This document shows positions 46,868 to 58,531 of a stretch of 64,000 nucleotides of DNA, one piece after another. Where the stretch lies: the NCBI GenBank assembly GCA_028023455.1, contig JAQFVV010000017.1:6356098-6420097 (forward strand). Direction: 5' to 3'. This DNA is from Epiperipatus broadwayi (Eukaryota; Onychophora; Udeonychophora; Euonychophora; Peripatidae). Within the stretch, counting starts at the first letter, position 1, and each line of letters opens with the position of its first letter. Under the pieces are notes generated by a model, which was given only the letters and a program-made list of their open reading frames with translations, was not told where the DNA came from and did not search any database. A program made the translations under genes and the position numbers.

Positions 46868-47510
46868 TGTAAATATATTAAATTTATTAAGCACTAGCAG
46901 ATGATCTAATAATAATGTGAAAGGCTAAAACCTTCAACAGAAGCGCCTTAAAAATGCTTATGTGACAGCCAATCAGATGTAATAATGACTGCACATGGAA
47001 CTCTCAATTCAAGAACACAAGCCAGAACTACCAGAAAAAGATGGCAGCCACCTTCTTCTCACTTAAATTTATATATAAATGTCAGACTCAAGCATTCCGA
47101 ACTAAGAGTGTGAAGCTTAAAACATCTTCACATTTAATTCACTAAATCTTATATATACATAAACAACATGAAATCTTTCGATTTACAACAAAGCAATTTT
47201 CAAATCTAATGAAATGATAGTAACAAATGTAAATATATCAAATTTATTAAGGGCTAGCAGATGATCTAATAATAATGTGAAAGGCGAAAACCTTCGACAG
47301 AAGTGCCTTAAAAATGCTTATGTGACAACCAATCAGATACAATAATGACTGCACGTGGAACTTTCAATTCAAGAACACAAGCCAAAATTATGAGAAAAAG
47401 ATGGAAGTTTTGTCTTGCATGTGCAGTCATTATTGTATTTGATTGGCTGTCACATAAGCATTTTTAAGGCGCTTCTGTCGCCGGTTTTAGCTTTTCACGT
47501 TATTAAAACT
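46868..47510. repeat. Duplicated and inverted repeat cluster, 360-bp offset
   Basis: Direct copies of about 178 bp start at 46868 and 47228 (aaatttattaag..ctagcagatg, ataatgtgaaaggc, gccttaaaaatgcttatgtg). A third partial copy, inverted, fills 47410-47505, so the second and third form a foldback with arms of about 95 bp. There is no coding region. Confidence 0.75.
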
Positions 47511-47739
47511 TTTGGTAAATTTTATTTTTAATTAAAGTTATTATTTTTCTTATCATCTCTATTCATTACAAAAAATCAAATTAGTGTAATTAATTGATTA
47601 TTTTGTTTTTCTTTTTTGGCAAGAAATTTTTTTTAATTAAAAAAAAATGCCAAGAATTTTATGATGTCAATTTAATCTATATATTGTGCTTGAAATGCAC
47701 GTACATGAAGCTATATTACGAAATAATAATTGCTTAGCA

Positions 47740-48720
47740 CTTTCAGAAGTTTCATGTTCCCGTATTCATAGCTTATACTAATGATTGTTGTACTTATCTT
47801 TTTAATAAAGATATATGCAAATGTATGCAAGCCTGGACAGCCCATTTTTTCAAAATGGAGAAGCAGGCATCTTTCCTATTGATGGCATTGGTGTCGTCTG
47901 CAATGAAGCATGCTTCCTTAATCTTATGCTTGGCCTCATTGCACTCAGTGCAACCATTTCAGCCGTGGAGTGTTTGTACATGAGGGCTGTGGATTTTTGA
48001 TGTTCGAAAAATATAGAGCTGCCCTCAAATTTGATTCAAGCCCTGTTGTATAAATATCGATGTTGTGATATCCTGGCGCAGCATGTGTTTCCCCATAATA
48101 TGCCACACTGCAGCTGTTTTGGGGGCATGTGATTTTGTAAAAGGCCTGGGGGTTTGGCTAAGTGAAAATTTGTCTTTTGAATTATTAATTAATCTGTTAG
48201 TGGCTGGTGGCATGTGAAAACTTAAATTAAAATCTGTAGTAAGTGTTTTAATGAGTTTTTTTTAGCTAAAGTAGGTATATATGGTAGCAGCATACGCGAT
48301 TTATCCTCTTGGGCTGGGTTAGATCTTAGTTTGTTATAACATTGTTTGACTTTTCTGTTGATGGTTCCGTTTAAATCCAACGATTGTCAGATCCCTGATA
48401 GTATGTTATATTGTTTTTTCTCTCCGATTCAAATCTGTAGAGATGATGGTTTCTAAACAAGAATGCTGCTGAACCATGTGTTCCTAGTGCTTTCACCTTT
48501 GATTGTATGTAATCGCATATTTCAAGTGGATTGATGATCATGCAGTAGTTGATTTATATTGAGTCTCTTTGTACCTGTATGTCTAAGTATTCTTGTTTTT
48601 CATCTTCCCACATCCCATTCAGTATTAATTTGGTCTGAGGTTGAATGTCATCCTGAAAATTCTTGACTTGTTTTTCAATGTCTATGATTAAGGAGGGAAA
48701 TAGCTGTATTTGTAAAAATT
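47740..48720 (-). pseudogene. Penelope-like element: RT-endonuclease linker, EN C-terminus and 3' end
   Basis: Minus strand from about 48420: LNGTINRKVKQCYNKLR and SRMLLPYIPTLAKKNSLKHL resemble the linker between RT and endonuclease. Then KIKEACFIADDTNAINRKDA (47930-47860) is the endonuclease C-terminal helix with its Glu. The 3' region (gaaagtgctaag) matches 50205-50230. The GIY-YIG start itself is missing or unreadable. Confidence 0.55.
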
Positions 48721-48769
48721 TACCCAATTGGTTGTTATAATAATAATAACTGTAGCTTACTCCACTGCA

Positions 48770-48960
48770 CGTGCTTTACAGATCGAATGTTAATTATAAT
48801 GAATACTCTCCTTTCCAAACCAAAGATAAAATCTTTTTAAAAAATAGAATGGATCCACTTTATCTTTTTCACAAACTATATGTATAGACAGATCTGAAGC
48901 ATTTGGAACTGAGAGCATGAAGATTTTAATTAATCACTTTAAATTACTTATAATTTGATT
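48770..48960. repeat. Foldback element, diverged copy 3, with partial repeat at 49060-49140
   Basis: gaatactctcctttcc..aaagataaaatctttt..atagaatggatccac follows the same order as the interior of 29586-29832. The phrase tagcttactccactgca..gctttacagatcgaa recurs at 49061-49098. Confidence 0.5.
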
Positions 48961-49269
48961 TTTGTTGATGACCCTTGCAAAATTTTTACTATTTACGAAA
49001 CGTCATTATTAAATGAAAACTTAAATATTTAATTTATATAGCGTGATGTTTTATAAATTATAGCTTACTCCACTGCATATGCACTTTACAGATCGAACAC
49101 TAATTATAATGAATACTCGCCTTTGGTTAGAGTCAGATGGTGATTGATTAGTAGGCAAGATTGTTCTAGAAAAAAATATGGGTGTAAATAGATCAGAAGA
49201 TCCATTTGTCAGATAAGAAGAAATATATTCTTAACTTAGCTGTTGAAGAGAGAGCAGTCAAGTTTCAAC

Positions 49270-49785
49270 CCAGATGATAAAGAAGAAAGAAGCAGAAATA
49301 TTCACCAAGCTGTTGCACAGAATAGCAGAAGTTTTAATCAAGCTTTTAACATACTATGGGTTTACTTATAAAAATGGTTTCTACAATATAAACAACGTGA
49401 TAAGTTTGCTAAAAGCTAGACATCATCTTTCTTCATGTAACCTGCCTTCACTTGACTAAAAATATAGAGAAGTTACCACCTAAAGTAATTTGCAACTTTG
49501 TCGTCAACCAACATGATGCCTTTGTATATTAGACCTGGAATTTTAGTGGAAAGAAATGGATACAATTTGCCATTTTTTAACCTGGAAATGCTGCAAACCA
49601 AGAAAAGGACAATTAACCATATACGTCTAGAAGCCTTTAAAGAGAAACTCAATTGGAAAAAATTGGAATTTGTAACTAGAAAGGACTCCACAGATAATAA
49701 AATCATGATTAAAGGTATTTATTGTGTGCACACTAAATTTTCATTTATAGTAAAAAAAAAAAAGATTTTCTTATTGTTGTAAGAA
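49270..49785 (+). other. Two unassigned open frames
   Basis: Frames at 49274-49459 (KKKEAEIFTKLLHRIAEVLI) and 49498-49782 (TNMMPLYIRPGILVERNGYN; LEAFKEKLNWKKLEFVTRK) have protein-like composition in AT-rich DNA. No domain is recognised. They could be relics of one element. The following 49790-50200 stretch is AT-rich. Confidence 0.2.
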
Positions 49786-50204
49786 TTGTTAATTTTAAAT
49801 ATTCCACAAAGTTAATATTTTTAAATTGTGAAACTTTTTTTTTTTTTAAATCCAATTAATTTTCTCTTCAAAATTACGAAAAAGTTTTTAAAAAATTTAA
49901 TTAATTTTTTTTTTGAAACATGTTTTTCTCTTTTCATTCATTTTTCCTTCCTAAAAACTTAACAAAAGGTTAATTAAGCTAAATCAAAGATTATTTTTGA
50001 TTTTGAAGATGTTTTTCTAACATTTAGTTATTTTAAAGAAATAGCTTAATTAGTTAAAAGTTAATTTATTAATAGAAATCGATTGATTATAATTGTTATA
50101 AAATAATAGTTTTCCACTTTACCTTTGATTAGTAAGTAATTAATTGAGATTGCGCTTTACGCAAAAAAGTGAAGCTTGTTTAGATCTTATTAAAAAGTTA
50201 TATG

Positions 50205-50481
50205 GCGCTTAGTGCTTTCAGAGACCTTGAGTCTCCATAATCATAGCCTACTTTTAACTGAAGTTTAGCTGTGGTTTATGTAAATTTTATAACGACCATT
50301 TTCTGGAAATTGCAAAGCACGATTCTTTCTGGTTTATTGCACAATTGTCATTTGCAATAAAACACGCCTCTTTAATTTTTCGTTTCACATCATTGCGTTC
50401 AGTGCACAGTGCCCTTGCTATAGTGGGTTCAAACATATGGCCGGTTGTTTTTTGGTACTCAAAAAATATGGATGTTTTCAT
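50205..50481 (-). pseudogene. Penelope-like element endonuclease C-terminus and 3' end
   Basis: The minus strand reads EYQKTTGHMFEPTIARAL then RNDVKRKIKEACFIANDN and CAINQKESCF. This is the TGH...KRKIKEA...INQ signature of Penelope-like endonucleases, close to that at 47930-47860. The downstream 3' region is also shared, so both are copies of one family. The 5' part is truncated. Confidence 0.7.
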
Positions 50482-50859
50482 CGTTATTTATAGCTTTCCT
50501 GTACAAATAATGATGTTGAGATGTTCTTGTTGTAATGATTATAATTGTTATGAAAATTTTTTTTTTGATGAAATGAATGTTCAAAATTTTATGCTATATC
50601 ATTTTTTTTTGTTTATGGTTAAACAATTAGTTATTAAATAATTGTTTTAAGAAATTTTTTTTTTGTCTTTATTTCTTTATTTTATTCAATTCCCGTGTCA
50701 TAACTTGCAGTGTGTAAAATTATTTCATGACAGCTTAGTGTTCTAGGATTTTTTTAAATGATCCCAATAAAACGATTTACTTTTAAGAGGATAAACCTAG
50801 GAATTATTTGAAATAATTTATAATGAGGTGCTTTATTTATTTGTTTTTCTCTTGATCAC

Positions 50860-51375
50860 AGTAATAGTTTCGAGTTCTTGCTTCCTGAGCTAGATTTGTG
50901 CATAAGTTATATGGAATAGAGATTTATCTTTAGTATTATGGACAGCCAGATGATGATAATGCTGGTTGGTGCAAAAGGGATATCCATTAAAATCCATGCA
51001 CTACATTTTATTTATTACTTCGTTAGAAATTTAGTTTATAGTTGGCCAGTACATTAATGGTACTAAGTGGCCAGAGCATTGGCGATGGTCAGGATGTTTT
51101 TAGTATCTCAGCATTATTTGACTCATTATTGCATTTTGATGGAGTAGCTCCAAAGTTATGTTCATCCAGATAACTATTGTTTGTATTCTTGACCTAGGTT
51201 TGGCAAAGGCCAAATAATTAGCCTCATCTATAGTGGATCACTTTTAAATAGTCACAAAATTGATTGTTGATTTATTTTTTTATTGTTGATCATTCATGAT
51301 GATGAATGATTATAATTTTTGTGTAATGCTGGTGAACTTATAGTTAGTTCTATGCTCATCTCTCATGCTCACTCC
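50860..51375 (+). repeat. Interspersed repeat R1, copy 2
   Basis: Direct-orientation relative of 3241-3835. Shared blocks in order: cagtaatag, gctagatttgtg, tagtttatagttggccagta, cagagcattg, tcattcatgatgatgaatga and ctcatctctcatgctc. Confidence 0.6.
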
Positions 51376-51649
51376 TTTTTTATTTAATTTTATATTTTGT
51401 TTATTTGGGAATGATGATGATTTCCCATTTTCTCATAATTCAGCCCTAACGTGGTGTACTGATAAAAATGGCTACCCAACTGTGGCACATGGTAACCTCA
51501 GATTCTCTCTTAGAAACCCCCTATTTTCTCAACTGTTACAATATATCAAATTATTAAATTACATTACAGATCTTTAAAGTAGTTCATTTGACAAGTTTAT
51601 GTTTAAATTTATTTTAAGTTCCTATATTTGATAAAAACTACCAGATAAA

Positions 51650-52000
51650 AGAAGGATTTCATAAATATTCATTTCTCGGAGTATAACCATGGCTATGGGT
51701 TTTGAAGTTGCAACTTTTCTGTTATTTGGTCTGCAGTTTGTTACAGAATAGGAACATTATAGTTCAGGAATTCATTCTTCCATCGGGTTGGTTTGATCAT
51801 GTACTGATCAAAATCTTGTGTCCATTCAACAAGACCCAGAATCCAAGCAAACATACAGCAATCTAGCATGTGCGAGATACACAGGTCTGGAACAATAATA
51901 AACGTTAACTGATTTACTTGTGTTCCAAAGTCTATGACTATATGAGCAACGCTTTTGAGGACAACCTTTCCATTACTCTAATGAGAATAGGAAGAGCAAA
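51650..52000 (-). pseudogene. Gypsy-type aspartic protease remnant
   Basis: One minus-strand frame reads GKVVLKSVAHIVIDFGTQV then NQLTFIIVPDLCISHML and FAWILGLVEWTQDF. This resembles the C-terminal half of Gypsy proteases (F.VVP.L...ILG.DF....G). The DTG/DSG motif is not visible and no RT follows. Confidence 0.4.
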
Positions 52001-54330
52001 GATACTTAAAATCAATGATACTAAGGTGAGTAACCAATAATCACAAAGAAATATAACAATTACAGAATGCTCCGACTATAACTACAGTTTGGCCACAAGA
52101 AAGAAAGGTAACTTATCGAACAATAGTTGGATAACGATTAATTAATAAATTCTTCACCATTCACTTCATAATAATAATAATAAGTAATTTATGAATATCA
52201 ATGAACTAAACAACGGTACAGATTTTTGCCTAATATTAATTAATAATCAGCAATAACAATATCCAGGGCAACATGAAACAACGGGAGACAAATTGATAAT
52301 AATTAATGATATTTCATAATGAGGGAAAGAAGCAATATAATTGAATCAATGGTTAATGCTAGAGATTCGGGAACTGAATAGCAAAATACTATAACCCAGG
52401 TGAATGATATAACATAAATTTATTAAACAATTAAATATGGTAGTTTAATGATTATAAATAAAACAAAATATGTGTGTGTCCATACAATCATTATTACAAG
52501 TTTGCTTATGGTCTACTCTGCAATTACATTTTTCGGCAGATTAATTAAATAGGTTATTTGGAAGTTACATAAATAAAATAAATAATTGTGTGGTAATACA
52601 TGAAATTTGGTTGGTGCGGTTAATATGCCAAGGTTATAGAATAAATGAATCAGATAAACAATAATAAATTATAGCTTCACCCTTCTCAAAATATCATGAA
52701 TTTATGTATAACAAATTTTATTACATTATACATATAACTAATAATTGATGATGTGTGATTTTAAGAGCGTGCGTGATCACATTTCTACTACATTTGGGAG
52801 ACCACCCAAATGGGTGGGAACAAGATGGTTCAGCCTAAAACAACTGTATTTACATACTCAGACCAAAATAACTAAAGAGAATGGGTGATGAAAAGCATAC
52901 AATTACATCTTACAGATAGCATTACAGATTATCAATAAAATAATAAAGATGGTATTACGTTATAATTTACAATCGCCTACTTAAATGAGGTCGCTTAAGA
53001 CTCTCTGGGTGGCTTTTCTCTGATTTGCACAAGAGTGAGAATATGCCTGCATGACGGCCAAGAACATATCTCTGAAAAGTAGTGGTATAAGCTAGCGTGT
53101 TGGGACGGTTTATCTGTAATTTCCCATACACTTTATCCATTGGAAGTGCCTGAAATAGATCTCCAGTAAGAAAAGCATCTACCTTGAGGGAGAATGAGGA
53201 ATGGGTCAGGCCATTCTGAAGGTTCCAAGGTGCATGGCAAAGTAAGAAAATCAATGAAGTAATCGATTGTAACAATACCTTCACAACGTCTGCAATGTAT
53301 GGATAATTCGTGTTACTAACATCTATGATAAACTAATTAATACCTGTCAATATAGTAGGCCATCCGATGCAATGGAATGCATAAACTCATCCATGGGCAT
53401 TTAACCAATGCTGAATAAAATATAAAAAAAAGTCAGCACCTAAACCTAAAGGGGAATAGTTTGCTTTTTCCCACACTTCTAAAATATCTCCCTACATTTC
53501 TATAATGATCAATACACATACAATTTGACATATTAATTATATAAATTATAATAGCAGATCCACACATGCTGATAATACCTTGAATATTACACTCAGTTCT
53601 GGTAGATCTTACTTAAATAAATTGGCAAAACATATTTCAATGATTATGTAAGGATTTAAATTATAGTTAATGAGGGTAGCTGAGTACAAGCATTAAAGCT
53701 TTGCCTGTCATTTAAATAGTAAATAATATTACATAAAATAATTGGTATCAAACCAAGCGAGTTTTTAGGATAATTCGCCAACAATTCAACGGGAGAAAAC
53801 CACAAATAGTAGAGTTTAAACTGACTCGCTGGGTTGGATACCAACTTGGCGTATTAAGAATAGATCAAAATAACAAGCTAAAAGAGAAATAAATTTCAAT
53901 CTAAATTGGCATACCAAATCTAATATGAAATTAATAGTTTTAAATTAAATTGTATAGACATTATTTAACATTTTACAGAATAGCTTTAAAGAAATAAATA
54001 ACAGAAAGCTTACAAATATTTTTTAAAATAAAATGCTAAAATGAATAAAGAGTTCATCAGTTGACAGCAATGCAGACTAACTTGACCAACTTGTTGATAC
54101 GAAGCAGGTGGTCGGTGGATCATGATCATATATTGATTTTGCTGGAATCAGTCGATAATTAAGGTTCACATTCTGACAAAGTATTTTCTTCGAACAGATT
54201 GCTTAATTAGGCCCAGTTGTTTTGGGCTTTGGCATCATGAGTGGGAAGATGAGAGTCCCAGAGGCATGGGGAAGCAAACAGTCATTTCCTTTACCGTGAC
54301 ATAATTTAGTTAAATTAAATTAGCATGGAT
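52000..54330. other. Unassigned region with patches of higher complexity
   Basis: The 52790-53440 and 54030-54330 patches are less AT-rich. A minus-strand frame at 53284-52967 contains SSFSLKVDAFLTGDLFQALP and NRPNTLAYTTTFQRYVLGRH, which I do not recognise. It may be the 5' part or LTR of the Gypsy-like relic at 51650-52000. Confidence 0.25.
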
Positions 54331-54879
54331 TATGTTAGCAGTCTGAAATAAAATTTAGAAAATGATCTCATAATAGCCAAAATTTCAGCTATTTATACAT
54401 AATGTGAATATCTAAAGAATGCTGTTATTAGATATGATCTTTTGTTTCCATTACATTTTTTTTTAGATATTAAATCTGATTAAATTCTCACCAGCCATTG
54501 TCTCAAACTCGGTATTCTTGGTTGTAGATGTTAAATTGATCCACATTTCCATATGTGGTAATGGAAAAATTGATCGATTAGCCAAGAGAAATTATTAATT
54601 AAATAATCTTTTGTTCCTATAAAATTTTATACATTTTTTAAAAATAAGTCATCGACCCATCAAAAACACCAGATTTAATGATTACATTGTGTGACTCGTA
54701 AATATCTATTTTGCTTTATAAAAATTGTTAGTAAAATTATATAAAATATATAAATAATATACCCATATATAAATTAAGTAGGCAAAAGAAACAAAATCTC
54801 TTGATAATTTATAAAAAGACATGTCTATTTAATTTCTCATAAAATATTTAATTTTTAGTAGAGATCCATCCAGATTCAT

Positions 54880-55030
54880 GTACCCATATATATATAGATG
54901 CTACTGCCTATGGTTAAACACTGGTGCCAACCACATTTATAGATTGGTGCTAGTGGTTATCTATTAGCAACAGGTGAAGTACAAATATGTAGAACAATAT
55001 TTACAGCTTCAAGCACTATGTGTGATATAA
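54880..55030 (+). repeat. SINE-like repeat (AGGTGAAG..AAATATGT family), copy 2
   Basis: actggtgccaaccac, ttagcaacaggtgaagtaca, aatatgta and tttacagcttcaa match the minus-strand copy at 29860-29995. The copies are diverged by small indels. Confidence 0.5.
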
Positions 55031-55979
55031 ATACAGCAATTTGGTTTAACGTGTCATTTCAGCAGTAGGGTTTTGAGGCAGGCATTGACAGACATATACA
55101 TTGGTTTTAGCCATGCATATGGGTCATTTCTTTGGTATATATATATGGACTTCTGTATTGTTCATCATGTCGATCTCAATTAGAATGACAACAGAAGTCT
55201 CAGCAATTGGGATTATAAGTCCACCATACACAGCTTAACACTTTGGGTTGGATTCCGCTTCATGCATCTCTTCTCAATATCTTTCTTTCACCTCTTTTTT
55301 TTATAAGACTGTGGATCCCTTTATGCATTTATTTTATCATACCTTTTCTTTATAGTTTTATCTTCATGGGTATTTAATTCCATGCAATTGTTATTATCAT
55401 ATATATTTTTCTTTTTCATTTATTTCCAAATAAATTATACAACTCAACAGATATTTTTTTTATCCGTTTTACATGTAGTATACATTTCTATCTGCAAAAT
55501 GAAAATGCTTTTCAATTACAAAGTGAAATGTGTACTTTACCAGAAAGAAAATATAATACAAAAGATAATTATTCACATATATTTTTAAATTTTTTTATAA
55601 GATTAAAACTAAATTTTCCTCAAAGTTTTATTACAATCCAACAATGTCGATCATTTTTAATTTTAAAAAAAAAAACTGTCTTTAAAAATAAGACATTCCT
55701 TTTGTCAATTACAGATAATTAAATTATGATTTTAATCTCTATCTTTTAATCACACTCATATATTTTCTAGACTATCAAGAAGAATAGTTAATAATTATTA
55801 ATATATATTTTTCTTTTTAACAACCTCTAATTCCCATTTTGAGTGTTAGTACACATTGTACACACTAATGGTACAATACATATATAAGTATGCTATTGCA
55901 TTTTGTCCTTTTGCGAAACAATGGTTTTGAATAAATTGTTTCCATAAATTTTTTTTTGTTCTATAAAGATAATAAGTTG

Positions 55980-56765
55980 CTCAATGAAAAATTGCCTGAA
56001 AGTGTGTTTGTCTACAGTCATTCTAAGAGTTGGCTGTATGGATAAAGTTGTGGATAGACACTGTGTGCTCTAGGCGTTTTGGGGGACTGTTAAAGAAAAC
56101 TGCCTTGCTAATATGAGATCAGTTATGAAATCGCAGAACAAAAGCTGTGAAAAATAAAATCAATCAATTGAAAACTCAATTAGCTGTAATCTCGGGTGGC
56201 CTAATGATCCAGCTTCAACTTTTAGATGTCTGCATTAATAAATCATTTATTTTAAAGGATTCATGAAGAAGAAATGGAACAGTTAGAAGCGATTTACAGA
56301 TTTTGAAGAGACATCACTGGGAAGACGGAAGAGGCATAGCATTCTGCAGATTTGTGAATGGGTCAAAATTTCATGTGATGGTGTGGAACATTAGACAATT
56401 GTAATGCCATTTGTGAAATGTGAATTAGTAACTTGCTTGATGGCACAGAGGAAGATTAGTTATACAAAGACTCATTCTCTGAAGAAGAGTCTTCAAGTGA
56501 TTTTTCATTTATCTCTGGAGATGAATTTCTGGGTTTTGAGAATAAAGATTAAAAAGTATCTAACTACAGTTTTTCCTAGTTGCATTTTTTATAGACATAA
56601 ATAACAATAAAATTAGTACAGTAAATCACTGTGGAAACTCATTAAAAAATGTGGAAAATTAATTTTTTTCTTAAAAATATATATAAAAGGGGGGGGGGGA
56701 GCATACTCTGCTGCATCTTATACACCACTGCATCCTATACACTGGTAAATACAGTATATATGATC
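55980..56765 (+). pseudogene. Pogo/Tigger-like transposase C-terminal half and 3' terminus
   Basis: Pieces across frameshifts: WLYG/MDKV near 56030, FGGLLKKTAL at about 56080, then LAVISGGLMIQLQLLDVCIN at 56190-56240, matching the conserved (A)VIPGGLTS.LQPLDV.INKPFK block of DDE_1 transposases. Next ILQICEW, then SNLLDGTEED at 56430-56455 followed by an acidic SFSEEESSSDFSF tail. After it, gcatcctatacactggtaaa near 56727-56746 looks like the right terminal repeat of this family. Confidence 0.65.
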
Positions 56766-56829
56766 ATACAATTAATGCATATCTATACATATATACTTAT
56801 ATATAATTATAAAAGACATTATATACAAT

Positions 56830-57085
56830 TAAAAGACTGGAGTTGGGCTGGACATATTGCTAGAAGAGATGATAATAGATGGACAATTGAAATCTTAAAC
56901 GGGATTCCAAGCGATTGTAAAAGACCCAGAAAGAGACCATGTGAGATGGATGGATGAAATAAGAAAGTATGCAGGGGTGATGTGGAGAAGAGAAGCTAAA
57001 GATCGGAAAAGATGAATTGAACTTGGAGAGACCTTCATCCTGCGGTGGATTTATAAAGGTTGATGATGATGATATTATGGATTTT
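56830..57085 (+). pseudogene. RTE-clade LINE C-terminal tail
   Basis: LKDWSWAGHIARRDDNRWT, then CKRPRKRP, and after frameshifts a RWVDEIRKYAG-VMWRREAKD-like end, closing with a (GAT)n run (ttgatgatgatgat), the usual RTE 3' terminus. The copy is 5'-truncated and closely related to 24890-25140. Confidence 0.75.
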
Positions 57086-57119
57086 AAAATAAATTATAAT
57101 ATGAGGATTACTAAACTCT

Positions 57120-57310
57120 ACAAAACCTAACTGAAAATGTTGAAAATAAATATTGCATCTATGAAATACCACATGAATGTGGAAAGGTATAGCAAAATCA
57201 GTCAGACCATTGAAAAATGATTAAAAGAAAGTAAAGTAATGATAAAAAAGGAAAAAACCCAAATGTATTTAAAGTAGCAGACCATGCATTTATCTGGACT
57301 ATCTGTGCAT
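57120..57310 (+). pseudogene. Penelope-like element GIY-YIG fragment
   Basis: The plus strand reads NKYCIYEIPHECGKV followed by a stop, then remnants like LKESKVMIKKEK. This corresponds to the GIY and YIG strands of the endonuclease with the second motif broken. Confidence 0.5.
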
Positions 57311-57429
57311 GTACTGTATATACATAAATGTAAATAAAGTTTATTATTTAATTATGCAAATATGTGTAGACAGTATGTGAATAAAATATCTTATTATTAT
57401 GCTACTCCAGAGATTATGCAAATGCCAAC

Positions 57430-57535
57430 TTGCACAGTTTGGCATAATTGTTAAGAGGATCTGACTTGGGATCAGGAGATTCCAGGATCGATTCTGGCAC
57501 TCAAGCGTCTATGAACTCCAAATGCCATTCATACA
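57430..57535 (+). repeat. tRNA-derived SINE head with A and B boxes
   Basis: A box tggcataattg at 57440-57450 and B box ggatcgattct at 57485-57495, about 35 bases apart as in tRNA genes. A possible anticodon loop cttgggat lies between. The sequence does not close into a functional tRNA cloverleaf. It is followed directly by copy L of the foldback repeat. Confidence 0.55.
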
Positions 57536-57548
57536 TTTAAATATATAT

Positions 57549-57880
57549 TAAACAAGGCAAAACTCTCCATACAGTAGTGCCACCCTGTGACAACCAGAGT
57601 AATCAATGGATGACAGAAGGCTTGTGCATAAAATCCCTATCTAGTGCCTACTCATCCAATATCCCCAGACTAGTTTCTGGCTTGTGGCCTTGGTCAGTGA
57701 GGAGCCTTGGATCTGAGAGCACCTCACCTATATCTTAGGATCTAATGCAACCCTTCAGCAGCCACCTTTTATCTCTACTTAACTACAAAACTATGAGAAT
57801 GAAGTTGAAAACACAATAATATTTTCAATCTAAGCTCAATAGCTTATATAGTCATATAAGTCAGAATACTACTGCTATGA
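57549..57880. mobile_element. Hammerhead foldback repeat, copy L (left arm)
   Basis: A single left arm from aacaaggcaaaactctccat through the motif at 57654-57712 to gcttatatagtcatataagt. The core on the minus strand is CTGACCA (position 8 changed). Stem I and stem II (GGC/GCC) are intact. Confidence 0.7.
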
Positions 57881-58531
57881 TAATTGCCAAAGTTTAGGAT
57901 CTTCACTAACTTATATAGATATTGCAGTTATATCAGAATTGGTGTGTGATGAATTGTCATTTCAGATGCAATGGATTATACTTATCTACTAGGCATGTGA
58001 AGAAATTGATAAACATGAGTAGAAGCTTACCTATTGACTTTAGAAATTTCTAATTGTTATTTACTCTATATTTACTTATTTTTGTTATTTATCAGTGAAT
58101 AAATTTGTTTTGTTTCTTTAACTTGTGCTTGAGTTTATTTAAAGTTGCTGATGCTCTCCAGATTGGTATTGAGATAATATTACCCTCAGGACAGAGCAAT
58201 ATCAATAAATATGTTTGATTAGAAAAAAACAAAAATAACGGACAAAGCGATACAAAATAAAAAGAATAAAAATTTAAAGAAGCTGCTCACATGACAATGA
58301 TAAATAATCCCAAAGTCCAAACTAGTATGATAATTCATAAAGTTTGGAAACTATTCATTAACTTATTTTTAAGAGAAAAATGGAGAAATCAAAAGGATCC
58401 TTACAGATAACTGATGTGTACAGGGGATGACAGTGCCAATTGGTATATACTAGTCCAGATTAGACCTAAGACAGCTGTGCACTCACTATATTATTTTGGA
58501 AATAATACGCAAAAAATTAATTTAACTAACT

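Noticed and set aside
52967-53284. Host exon on the minus strand at 52967-53284
   Set aside because: I saw no clear splice sites in phase and no recognised domain, so I left it as unassigned.
57437-57510. Functional tRNA gene
   Set aside because: A and B boxes are recognisable, but acceptor and anticodon stems do not pair properly. A SINE head is a better explanation.
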